Shown piece after piece: positions 1 to 7,101 of a DNA stretch of 18,089 nucleotides; positions within the stretch are counted from its first letter, which is position 1; each line of letters begins with the position of its first letter. Under the pieces are notes generated by a model. The model worked only from the letters and a program-made list of their open reading frames with translations, did not search any database and had not been told where the DNA came from. The position numbers and the translations under genes are program-made. Source of the stretch: Fen-999 sp035654135 (GTDB taxonomy: Bacteria > Pseudomonadota > Gammaproteobacteria > Burkholderiales > Rhodocyclaceae); contig DASRXN010000113.1 in the NCBI GenBank assembly GCA_035654135.1, forward strand, positions 1 through 18,089, read 5' to 3'.

Positions 1-139
1 CGCCGAGAGGTTGATGACGCCGTTGATGCCGGCCTTCATGCCCGAGGTGCCGGAGGCTTCGAGCGGATAGACCGGATTGTTGAGCCACACGTCGGCGCCG
101 GAGACGAGCCGGCGCGCCAGGCGCAGGTCGTAGCCTTCG
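1..139 (-). repeat. Tandem duplication in glgP, second (C-terminal) copy, truncated by window edge
   Basis: This segment aligns without gaps to 157-295 at a fixed offset of 156 bp (52 codons). I count 15 base differences over 139 positions, about 89% identity. Eleven fall at third codon positions and are silent; the other four give three conservative changes (Ala/Val, Gly/Ala, Ala/Val). It encodes EGYDLRLARRLVSGADVW through the PLP-lysine motif to NLSA. Homology stops abruptly at 139, at the EGYD codons. Confidence 0.92.
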
Positions 140-2007
140 CCCCACCAGCCGTCGAGCACCGACAGGTTGATGACGCCGTTGATCGCGGCCTTCATGCCCG
201 AGGTGCCGGAAGCTTCGAGTGGATAGACCGGATTGTTGAGCCAGACATCGACGCCGGAAACCAGACGGCGGGCCAGACGCAGGTCGTAACCTTCGACCAG
301 CAGGATGTGGCCCATGAATTCGGGCATGGCGGCCACTTCGGCGATGCGCCGGATCAGCGCCTGCCCGGGTTCGTCGGCCGGGTGCGCCTTGCCGGCGAAG
401 ACGAACACCACCGGTCGCTGCGGGTCGCTGACGATCTGCTTGAGCCAGGAAAGGTTCTGGAACAGCAGCGTGGCGCGCTTGTAGGTGGCGAAGCGGCGGG
501 CAAAGCCGATGGTCAGGATGTTGGGATTTTCCGGTTCGGCCAGCCGCATGAGGCGATCGACGTGCGCCTCCGAACCGTGGCTGCGCATGTGCTGCTGGCT
601 GATGCGGTGGCGTACCAGGTGGAGCATCTGCGCCTTCATCGACTGGCGCACGCTCCAGTACATGTGGTCGGGGATCTGGTGGATCTCCTGCCAGACCTGG
701 GCATCGGTCAGGCGCTGCGACCAGCCGGGGCCGAGGATGCGGTCGAAGGTTTCGTGCCACATGTCCGACAGGAAGGTGGGCACATGCACACCGTTGGTGA
801 CGTGGCCGATCGGGTTCTCCGGCGGGTCGATCTGCGGCCAGAGTTCCGAGCAGATCTGCGACGACACTTCGCCGTGCACCAGGGAGACGCCGTTCTGGTG
901 CCGGGAGCCGCGGATCGCCAGCGCGGTCATGTTGAAGTCGCTGTGTCCTTTCGTCTGGCCTAGCGCCAGCAAGGCGCCGACGTCGCAGCCCAGGTCGGTG
1001 CAGCAGCCCTCGAAGTAGCGGCGGATCATGTCTTCGGCGAAATAGTCGTGGCCGGCCGGTACCGCGGTGTGCGTGGTGAATACCGTGTTGCAGGCCACGG
1101 CTTCGAGCGCGCTGGCCATGTCCATGCCGCCATGCACGAGCTGGCGCGTGCGCTCGAGAATCAGGAACGCCGCATGCCCCTCGTTGATGTGCCACACGGT
1201 CGGCTTGAGACCGATCTCGGTCAGCGCCTGGACGCCGCCCATGCCGAGCACGATCTCCTGCTCGATGCGGGTGACGCGGTCGCCACCATAGAGCTGGTGG
1301 GCGATGTTCCGGTCGTGCGGCGAGTTCTCTTCGAGATCGGTATCCAGCAGGTAGAGCGTGATGTGGCCGACCAGCGCCTTCCACACTTTGACCTTCGCTT
1401 CGCGCCCGGGCAGCCTGACGGTGACGTGCAGTTCGCTGCCGTCGGCACGCAGCACCGGCTTGATCGGCAGGTCGTCGAAATCCGTGTCGTGGTAGGCCGC
1501 ATGCTGGCGGCCGTCGGCATCGATGGTCTGGAGAAAATAGCCCTGGCGATAGAGCAGGCCGACGCCGACGAAAGGCAGATTGAGGTCGGACGCCGTCTTG
1601 CAGTGGTCGCCGGCCAGGATGCCGAGGCCGCCGGAGTAGATCGGCAGGCTCTCGTGAAAGCCGAACTCGGCGCAGAAGTAGGCGATCAGGTCGCCTTCGC
1701 CCATATGCGGCGCATGTTCGCGCGACGGCGCCGTCAGGTAGCTGTCGTAGGCGGACAGCACCCGCGCCATGGCGCCGAGGAACACCGGATCGGTAGCCGC
1801 CTCGTCCAGGCGATGCTGGTCGACCCGTTTGAGGAAGGCCTTGGGGCCATGGCCGACGGCACCCCAGAGCTTGCTGCCCAGGCGCGCGAACAGGGTGCGC
1901 GTGGGCCGGTCCCAGCTGTACCAGAGGTTGTTGGCGACTTCGTCCAGCCGAGCCAGTCGCTCGGGAAGTTTCGGATTGACTTCGAGCTGAAAGCGGGTAC
2001 CTGGCAT
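1..2007 (-). CDS. glgP: Alpha-glucan (glycogen/maltodextrin) phosphorylase, partial, with internal duplication
   Basis: This is the N-terminal 669 codons of a GT35 phosphorylase that releases glucose-1-phosphate from alpha-1,4-glucans in the cytoplasm; the 3' end is cut by the window. The first ~100 residues resemble the DUF3417 domain of the long TIGR02094-type phosphorylases (NNLWYSWD near residue 25). The active-site motif SGGLG-ILAGDH lies at residues 125-135 and a conserved His-Thr (HTAVPAGHD) at about 313. The PLP-lysine motif EASGTSGMK appears twice, with Lys606 and Lys658, because residues 572-623 are followed by a second, near-identical copy. Normally GWWGEGYD is followed by an NGWAI-like sequence; here it is followed by LRLARR, which restarts the previous segment. 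The ATG at 2007 follows the upstream GH57 gene by 36 nt, and the Shine-Dalgarno is weak (GAAAGAA). It is the last visible gene of the glgC-GH57-GH57-glgP run. The family call is firm; whether this allele is functional is doubtful. Confidence 0.93.
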   Translation of the reverse strand, partial: MPGTRFQLEVNPKLPERLARLDEVANNLWYSWDRPTRTLFARLGSKLWGAVGHGPKAFLKRVDQHRLDEAATDPVFLGAMARVLSAYDSYLTAPSREHAPHMGEGDLIAYFCAEFGFHESLPIYSGGLGILAGDHCKTASDLNLPFVGVGLLYRQGYFLQTIDADGRQHAAYHDTDFDDLPIKPVLRADGSELHVTVRLPGREAKVKVWKALVGHITLYLLDTDLEENSPHDRNIAHQLYGGDRVTRIEQEIVLGMGGVQALTEIGLKPTVWHINEGHAAFLILERTRQLVHGGMDMASALEAVACNTVFTTHTAVPAGHDYFAEDMIRRYFEGCCTDLGCDVGALLALGQTKGHSDFNMTALAIRGSRHQNGVSLVHGEVSSQICSELWPQIDPPENPIGHVTNGVHVPTFLSDMWHETFDRILGPGWSQRLTDAQVWQEIHQIPDHMYWSVRQSMKAQMLHLVRHRISQQHMRSHGSEAHVDRLMRLAEPENPNILTIGFARRFATYKRATLLFQNLSWLKQIVSDPQRPVVFVFAGKAHPADEPGQALIRRIAEVAAMPEFMGHILLVEGYDLRLARRLVSGVDVWLNNPVYPLEASGTSGMKAAINGVINLSVLDGWWGEGYDLRLARRLVSGADVWLNNPVYPLEASGTSGMKAGINGVINLSA
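157..295 (-). repeat. Tandem duplication in glgP, first copy (native context)
   Basis: This is the copy in the expected phosphorylase context: it follows GHILLVEGYD and leads through EASGTSGMK (Lys606) to NLSVLDGWWGEGYD. The two EGYD sites (complement of 283-294 and 127-138) differ by one silent base. They form a 12-bp near-identical direct repeat that marks the duplication boundary exactly. Confidence 0.92.
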
Positions 2008-2043
2008 CGCTGTTCTTTCGTCGTGGTGAGCCTGTGGCTGATT

Positions 2044-4050
2044 CTACGCCGGGTGCGGACGGGCTTCGAGCGTAATGGCCAGCTCGCGCGGCGTGCCGTC
2101 GAGCGGCCAGGAAAATGCCACATCCGCCGCCTGCATGATCTTCTCGAAACCCGCTTCTGATTGCGATACCGTGCGATGCGCCCGCGCCGTCATGGCCAGC
2201 GCCTGATCGAGAGCGACCCTGATGCTGCCGCCGAGGACGCCGTCGTCGAGTGTCAGCCGACGCATGCCTGAAAGCTGCAGGCGGTCGCCGAAGCCGCAGG
2301 GCACATCGCCGTTTTCCAGCAGGTAACGCCCCAGGTAGCCGTCGCAGCTGGGCATGGCGATGTTGAGGCGAATCTCGATGCGGCCGACGGCGCCGTTGCT
2401 GCGGTAGCGAACGACTAGCCGCTCGCCGTCCATGGTGTAGGCCTTGCTGATCGTGCCGGCGCCCAGGGGCGCCGAGAAATCGCCCGCTTCGGTCTCCACG
2501 TAGCCGTTCACGGGCCGGGGCGCCCCTTCGGCCGGGTACCAGCAATCGATGAACATGCCGCGCGGGCGGGCATCCGGCTCGGCATCGGCCGGCGAGATCT
2601 CGTGGCGGAAGGCGACGCGGTCGTGGGCCGAGGCGATGCCGTCATGCTGGGCCTGGTCGCCGTGCGCCACGTGCAGCTTGTCGTGGTAGCCCTCGTCGTG
2701 GCGGCGCAGGGTGTCGCCGAAGTTGTGCGCCAGCGGGTGGCTGGAAAACTCGACCAGCGCGGCGTCGCCATCGGCACGAACGACCGCGAGCAGGCCGCCG
2801 CCGCGCAGAAAGACTTCATCGTGGCCATCGCAATCGAGATCGTGGCGCTCGATAGTCAGTGGTGGCGCGACGCCGTCGAGGTTCGCTTCGAGTGCCAGCA
2901 GGTTGTGCCAGATCGCCCGGCGCAGGTGCGGCAGGTAGAGGCCGCCGAACAGGCCATGCCAGTAGGCGTCGTTGGCCTGGGCGCGGTGCAACTGCTCCTG
3001 CATTCCCGCGGTTCGCTTCTTCGGCGGCAACGCCGCCAGGCGCGCCGAGACGTCGAGCATGCGCTTGTGCATCCAGTTCGATTCCGGGAAGCGCATGAAG
3101 AAATTGCGCCACATGCCACCGCGCAGGAAAGCCTTGCGCTGCTCGAAATGGCCTGCCTGCTTCTCCTGCTCCACCAGCGCATGATAGGTGCGCGCGGCCG
3201 GGGCCGGCAGCGTCCACTCGTTCATTTCGATGTAGGAGGTGGTGGGCAGATAGACGATGCCGCGTGTAGTTTGGCTGGCGTGAAACTCGGCGTAGGTTGC
3301 GGTCTTGATCAGCGGCGAGGCGAGCACGCCTTCGATGAATCGCGTCAGCCAGCCCTGCTCGTAGACCCAGTGATAGGTCTCCGGCCAGATGCCGAACTTC
3401 TCGATGTCGTCGAAATAGACGGCGGCGCGATGGCCTTCGCGCGCCAGATGTTCGAGCCAGACCACCGCTGCTTCCGCCGGCGAGAAGGGCAGGCGGTAGC
3501 GGGCCTGTTCGGAGATCGGAAACAGGTCGAGTTTGCGGCCGTCTTCCTCGGTGGTGAAGTAGCTGTCGAGGCGTCCGGCCGGTTCGCCGGCGCAGAGAAA
3601 ATGATAGTCGTCGACGGCCACGTATTCGATGCCGGTGTCCGCAAGCGACGGCACCACGGCCGATTCCCAGACGCGTTCGGTCAGCCAGGCACCTTTCGGC
3701 CGCTGGCCGAACCGGCGCTCGATCTTGTCCGAGAGTGTGTTGATCTGGCTGACTCGATCGCGATGCGGAATCGAGGCCAGCACCGGTTCGCAGTCGCCGG
3801 AACCGAACCACTCGACCTGACCGCGCCGGGTCATCATCGCCAGTCGTTCCATGTCCTCCGGGTAGCGCTCCTGCAGCCAGTCGAGCAGCCAGCCCGAGAA
3901 GTGGACGCTGAAGCGGAAATCCGGATAGCGCTCCAGCGTCTGCAGGAACATCCGGTAGCAGCGGACGTGGGCCTCTTCCATGACGAAGTCGAAGTTGCCG
4001 ACGGGCTGATGGGCGTGCACGCCGAAGAGGAGGGAAATCGGTTTGGTCAT
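2044..4050 (-). CDS. GH57 4-alpha-glucanotransferase / alpha-amylase type enzyme
   Basis: This 668-residue protein is close in length and layout to the Thermococcus litoralis GH57 4-alpha-glucanotransferase (about 659 aa): an N-terminal GH57 barrel followed by the DUF1925 and DUF1926 beta-rich regions. Visible GH57 signatures are HAHQPVGNF (residues 12-20), WFGSGDCEP (81-89), WLTERVWE with the predicted nucleophile Glu125, and YFDDIEKFGIWP with the predicted acid/base Asp at 214/215. The family moves maltooligosaccharide units between alpha-1,4-glucans, releasing glucose. No signal peptide is seen, so it is probably cytoplasmic. The ATG at 4050 shares an ATGA overlap with the upstream GH57 stop, which implies translational coupling; a longer reading from 4233 would run through the end of that gene and is rejected. 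It would supply elongated glucans to GlgP. An alpha-amylase specificity cannot be excluded from sequence. Confidence 0.88.
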   Translation of the reverse strand: MTKPISLLFGVHAHQPVGNFDFVMEEAHVRCYRMFLQTLERYPDFRFSVHFSGWLLDWLQERYPEDMERLAMMTRRGQVEWFGSGDCEPVLASIPHRDRVSQINTLSDKIERRFGQRPKGAWLTERVWESAVVPSLADTGIEYVAVDDYHFLCAGEPAGRLDSYFTTEEDGRKLDLFPISEQARYRLPFSPAEAAVVWLEHLAREGHRAAVYFDDIEKFGIWPETYHWVYEQGWLTRFIEGVLASPLIKTATYAEFHASQTTRGIVYLPTTSYIEMNEWTLPAPAARTYHALVEQEKQAGHFEQRKAFLRGGMWRNFFMRFPESNWMHKRMLDVSARLAALPPKKRTAGMQEQLHRAQANDAYWHGLFGGLYLPHLRRAIWHNLLALEANLDGVAPPLTIERHDLDCDGHDEVFLRGGGLLAVVRADGDAALVEFSSHPLAHNFGDTLRRHDEGYHDKLHVAHGDQAQHDGIASAHDRVAFRHEISPADAEPDARPRGMFIDCWYPAEGAPRPVNGYVETEAGDFSAPLGAGTISKAYTMDGERLVVRYRSNGAVGRIEIRLNIAMPSCDGYLGRYLLENGDVPCGFGDRLQLSGMRRLTLDDGVLGGSIRVALDQALAMTARAHRTVSQSEAGFEKIMQAADVAFSWPLDGTPRELAITLEARPHPA

Positions 4051-5750
4051 GAGGACTGTTCCTGGGCGCGGCGCATGCTGCCGCCTTCCGCGGAGATGCT
4101 GCCACGGGAAATGGGGATATTGAGCTGGGACGGCGGTGTCAGCTTGAGCAGCTGATAGAGATTGGCCAGGTTGCGGCGGTAGAGCTGGTCGAAGCTGGCG
4201 ACGGCGGCGGCGGGGTTGTAGTCGCCGAACCACCAGAACCAGTCGGAGCTTTCACAGATTGACAACTGGCGTTCCGCCGCGACTGACTCTTCGGCCGTCA
4301 GGCGACCGCTCGACTGCACGAGGTCGTAGCTCTGCTTGGCGGCGCAGAGCAGGTCCCAGGCGTGGTTCTTCTCGGCGTCGCCGATCCAGGTGGAGAGCGT
4401 GCCGTAGACCCAGCTGCCGGCGACCAGGCTCGGCAGCGTCGCCGCCACTGGTGCCGCCGCTCCCTGCCGAGACAGGATCTCCCGATAGGTGGTGGTGCGG
4501 ATCTGCGGATGATTTTCCAGCAGCCCGTAAAGGTCCTCGAAGAAGAAGAAGCCGTTGTAGGGATAATGTTCCCAGGCATTCTCGCCGTCGAGAATGACGC
4601 TGACCACCGGGGTTTCGCCTTGTGGGCTGTCGGCCAGGATGGCTTCAAGTTGACCGACGAAATGCCGGGCGGCATCGCGGCCGTGCCAACGGGCGTATTC
4701 GAAGCCGATCAGGTCGGACAGGTGTTCATCACGGAAGAACATGGTGATGCCGGATGCATCAGGCATGGCCCAGGGGCGATATGCAGCGCGGTGGCCGCCG
4801 CTGCCATGTCGATGCAGGCTGTTGCGCAGCACGCCCTCGCCGCTGGCGAGCCAGCGAACGCCGTGTAGTGCCAGTTGTTGGGCGACGCCGGTGGAAATGG
4901 CGCCTTCCGCCGGCCACATTCCTGTCGGCGCGGCGCCGAAGCGCGCAGCATGGGATTCCTTCGCTGCTTCGATGTGAGCGACCAGCCGCTGGCGGCCGCC
5001 AGGATAGGCGGTGGCAAGGGGCAGGGGCGCATCGGAAAGGCTCTGGCGGGCGCTGTTGAAATCGAGCAGCAGGGGCGCCAGCGGATGGGTGTTCGGTGTA
5101 GCCGAAAGCTCGATCTGGCCTTGTTCCTGCAATGCCCGATAGCGCGGCACGATGCCGCGCAGGGTGGTGCCGATCAGCTTCAGCAATGCCATGCGCTCGG
5201 CATGACGGTAGCCTTCGCCCTTGCTCATCAGCTCCGCGATCAGCGGCTGCCGGCGCCGCTCGGTTTCGCCCGTCCAGGCCAGGTGATACCAGGTGACGAG
5301 ATCGGCAAAGTAATCGCCCGACAGGTAGGCCAGCGCATTCTCGCCTTCGCGCCCCAGGCTTTCGTAGAGATCGTGCAGCCGCTGGTAGCGCGGGAAGGGC
5401 GCCAGCATGGTGGTGTGGTTGCTGCGGAAGCAGGCCTCCAGCAACAGGCGGCGGTCCGCTGGCGAGATGTTGGCAAGATCGGGCGCCGCCAGCAGGCGCA
5501 GCAGCGGCTCGCGGAAGTTGCCGGAATCAACCTGCGCGCAATAGTCCTCGATCTGGTCGAGCAACACCGGCACGAAATTGACCACGGCGCGGATGCCGGG
5601 ATGGCGCTCCAGGTGGTCCGCCATGTCGGTGTAGTCCTTGATGGCATGGAGGTACACCCATGGCAGCACGTGCTCCCCGGTCGTGTGGTCACGGTAATCC
5701 GGCTGGTGCATGTGCCAGAGGAAAACGAGGTCGAGACGCTTCTCGGACAT
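4047..5750 (-). CDS. GH57 glycoside hydrolase, amylase/amylopullulanase-like
   Basis: This 567-residue GH57 protein has the family's conserved regions: HMHQP (residues 13-17), a GMWPAEG block with predicted nucleophile Glu282, and ILDGENAWEHYP with predicted acid/base Asp388. The DGENAWEHYP form is typical of the amylopullulanase-like branch of GH57 and differs from the GH57 branching enzymes and from the neighbouring 4-alpha-glucanotransferase. The C-terminus contains SSDWFWWFGDY, also common in this branch. No signal peptide is seen, so the likely substrate is intracellular glycogen or maltodextrin. It starts 11 nt after the glgC stop and its stop overlaps the next start by 4 nt, so it belongs to the same operon. 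Hydrolysis of alpha-1,4 and possibly alpha-1,6 bonds is inferred. It may take the debranching role normally played by GlgX, which is absent from the window. The exact specificity is unknown. Confidence 0.85.
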   Translation of the reverse strand: MSEKRLDLVFLWHMHQPDYRDHTTGEHVLPWVYLHAIKDYTDMADHLERHPGIRAVVNFVPVLLDQIEDYCAQVDSGNFREPLLRLLAAPDLANISPADRRLLLEACFRSNHTTMLAPFPRYQRLHDLYESLGREGENALAYLSGDYFADLVTWYHLAWTGETERRRQPLIAELMSKGEGYRHAERMALLKLIGTTLRGIVPRYRALQEQGQIELSATPNTHPLAPLLLDFNSARQSLSDAPLPLATAYPGGRQRLVAHIEAAKESHAARFGAAPTGMWPAEGAISTGVAQQLALHGVRWLASGEGVLRNSLHRHGSGGHRAAYRPWAMPDASGITMFFRDEHLSDLIGFEYARWHGRDAARHFVGQLEAILADSPQGETPVVSVILDGENAWEHYPYNGFFFFEDLYGLLENHPQIRTTTYREILSRQGAAAPVAATLPSLVAGSWVYGTLSTWIGDAEKNHAWDLLCAAKQSYDLVQSSGRLTAEESVAAERQLSICESSDWFWWFGDYNPAAAVASFDQLYRRNLANLYQLLKLTPPSQLNIPISRGSISAEGGSMRRAQEQSS

Positions 5751-5761
5751 CGCGGTCTGAC

Positions 5762-7066
5762 TCAGCGAATCTGATGGATGCGTTGGCCGAGCATTTCCGG
5801 CGTTACCAAGGTGACGCCCTTGGCGGTGACATGGAAGCGCTTGGCATCCTCGACGTGGTCGAAGCCGATCTTCATGCCGGGGGGAATGATGCAGTGCTTG
5901 TCCATCACAACGCGACGCAGGCGGGCGCCTTCGCCGATATTGACCTTGGGCAGGATCACCGAGTCCTCGATCACTGCCTGGCTGTGGACGTGGACGCTGG
6001 AGAACAGTAGGGAGCGGCGCACCGTGGCGCCGCTGATGACGTTGCCGCCGGAGACCAGCGAATCGACCGCCATGCCGCGTCGGTCATCATCGTCGAAAAC
6101 GAACTTGGCCGGCGGCAATTGCTCCTGGTGGGTCCAGATCGGCCATTCCTGGTCGTACATGTTCAGTTCGGGCGTGACCTTGGTCAGTTCGATGTTCGCT
6201 TCCCAGTAGGCGTCGATTGTGCCGACGTCGCGCCAGTAGGGAACACCGCTGTCGGTCATGCCGACGCAACTGTCGGCAAAGTTGTGGGCGATCGCGCGGT
6301 AGCGGGAGACGCAATGAGGAATCACGTCCTTGCCGAAATCGTGCGAGGACTTGGGGTCGTCGGCATCGCGTATCAACTCCTCGTACAGAAACTCGGCGTT
6401 GAAGACGTAAATGCCCATGCTGGCCAGGGCGCGATCCGGCCGGCCGGGCATGGGCGGAGGATTCTTCGGCTTCTCGACGAAGCTGGTCACCCGGTGGTGC
6501 TCATCGACGCCCATGACGCCGAAGGCGCTGGCCTCCTCGATAGGCACATCCATGCAGGCGACCGTCATGTCGGCCTGGGACTGCGCATGCTGCGCCAGCA
6601 TGCGGCCATAGTCCATCTTGTAGATGTGGTCGCCGGAAAGAATCAGCACATATTTCGGGCCGCGGCGGCGGATCAGGTCGAGGTTCTGGAACACCGCGTC
6701 GGCGGTGCCCTGGTACCAGTGCTCGGTGATCTGCTGCTGGGCCGGGAGGAGGTCGATGAACTCGTCGAAACGGCCGTCGAGGAAGCTCCAGCCACGCTGC
6801 AGGTGCATGATCAGGCTCTGTGCCTTGTACTGGGTGGCGACGCCGATGCGCCGAATACCGGAATTGACACAGTTCGACAATGTGAAATCGAGGATGCGGA
6901 ACTTGCCGCCGAAGGGCACCGCCGGCTTCGAGCGCCAGTCGGTGAGCTGCATCAGCCGGCTGCCGCGACCGCCGGCGAGAACCATGGCGAAGGTGCTGCG
7001 GGTGAGATGGCTGACGAAACGGCCGTAGGCATTATGCGGATCGTTCAGTGTCAGTTCTTGCTGCAT
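5762..7066 (-). CDS. glgC: Glucose-1-phosphate adenylyltransferase (ADP-glucose pyrophosphorylase)
   Basis: It makes ADP-glucose from ATP and glucose-1-phosphate, the committed step of bacterial glycogen synthesis. Length is 434 residues (E. coli GlgC 431). Visible motifs are the nucleotide-binding AGGRGSRL (31-38), KPAVPFGGKFR (47-57), the catalytic SGDHIYKMDY with Asp146, FVEKP with the glucose-1-phosphate-binding Lys199, and YWRDVGTIDAYW (277-288). A C-terminal hexapeptide-repeat beta-helix region follows. The E. coli fructose-1,6-bisphosphate-contacting Lys39 aligns with Trp44 here (LTDWRSKPAV), so allosteric control may differ. The ATG at 7066 is chosen because AGGAGGA lies 6 nt upstream; an in-frame upstream ATG at 7129 lacks such a site and would overlap glgB. 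It is the first gene of the glgC-GH57-GH57-glgP run and is divergent from glgB. Confidence 0.97.
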   Translation of the reverse strand: MQQELTLNDPHNAYGRFVSHLTRSTFAMVLAGGRGSRLMQLTDWRSKPAVPFGGKFRILDFTLSNCVNSGIRRIGVATQYKAQSLIMHLQRGWSFLDGRFDEFIDLLPAQQQITEHWYQGTADAVFQNLDLIRRRGPKYVLILSGDHIYKMDYGRMLAQHAQSQADMTVACMDVPIEEASAFGVMGVDEHHRVTSFVEKPKNPPPMPGRPDRALASMGIYVFNAEFLYEELIRDADDPKSSHDFGKDVIPHCVSRYRAIAHNFADSCVGMTDSGVPYWRDVGTIDAYWEANIELTKVTPELNMYDQEWPIWTHQEQLPPAKFVFDDDDRRGMAVDSLVSGGNVISGATVRRSLLFSSVHVHSQAVIEDSVILPKVNIGEGARLRRVVMDKHCIIPPGMKIGFDHVEDAKRFHVTAKGVTLVTPEMLGQRIHQIR

Positions 7067-7101
7067 GGGGTATCCTCCTGTCCAATCTCTAATTATGGCG
7101 A
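7067..7101. promoter_or_regulatory. Compact divergent glgC/glgB intergenic region
   Basis: These 35 bp separate the divergent starts of glgC and glgB and contain an AT-rich patch around 7082-7098. On the minus strand a CATAAT (one mismatch from TATAAT) lies just upstream of the glgC Shine-Dalgarno. On the plus strand TCTAAT (one mismatch) lies at 7087-7092. Neither has a convincing -35 box at normal spacing. The promoters of both genes must overlap each other or the opposite coding region, which suggests coordinated control, but no specific operator is recognisable. Confidence 0.4.
7073..7079 (-). promoter_or_regulatory. Shine-Dalgarno of glgC
   Basis: AGGAGGA on the minus strand, 6 nt before the ATG at 7066. 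It is the strongest ribosome-binding site in the locus and decides the glgC start. Confidence 0.85.

Noticed and set aside
1..295. CRISPR-like or mobile repeat interpretation of the duplicated 156-bp units
   Set aside because: There are only two copies, they are coding, in frame and contiguous with glgP, and there is no spacer or terminal-repeat structure.
1048..2160. Plus-strand 370-codon open frame antisense to glgP
   Set aside because: Composition and lack of family motifs mark it as a GC-rich shadow; the minus-strand frame encodes an unmistakable phosphorylase.
2602..4155. Plus-strand 517-codon open frame
   Set aside because: Antisense shadow of the GH57 4-alpha-glucanotransferase, which carries all catalytic motifs on the other strand.
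4051..4233. N-terminal extension of the 4-alpha-glucanotransferase frame
   Set aside because: The extra residues are an out-of-frame reading of the preceding GH57 gene; family similarity starts at MTKPISLLFGVHAHQP with an ATGA overlap.
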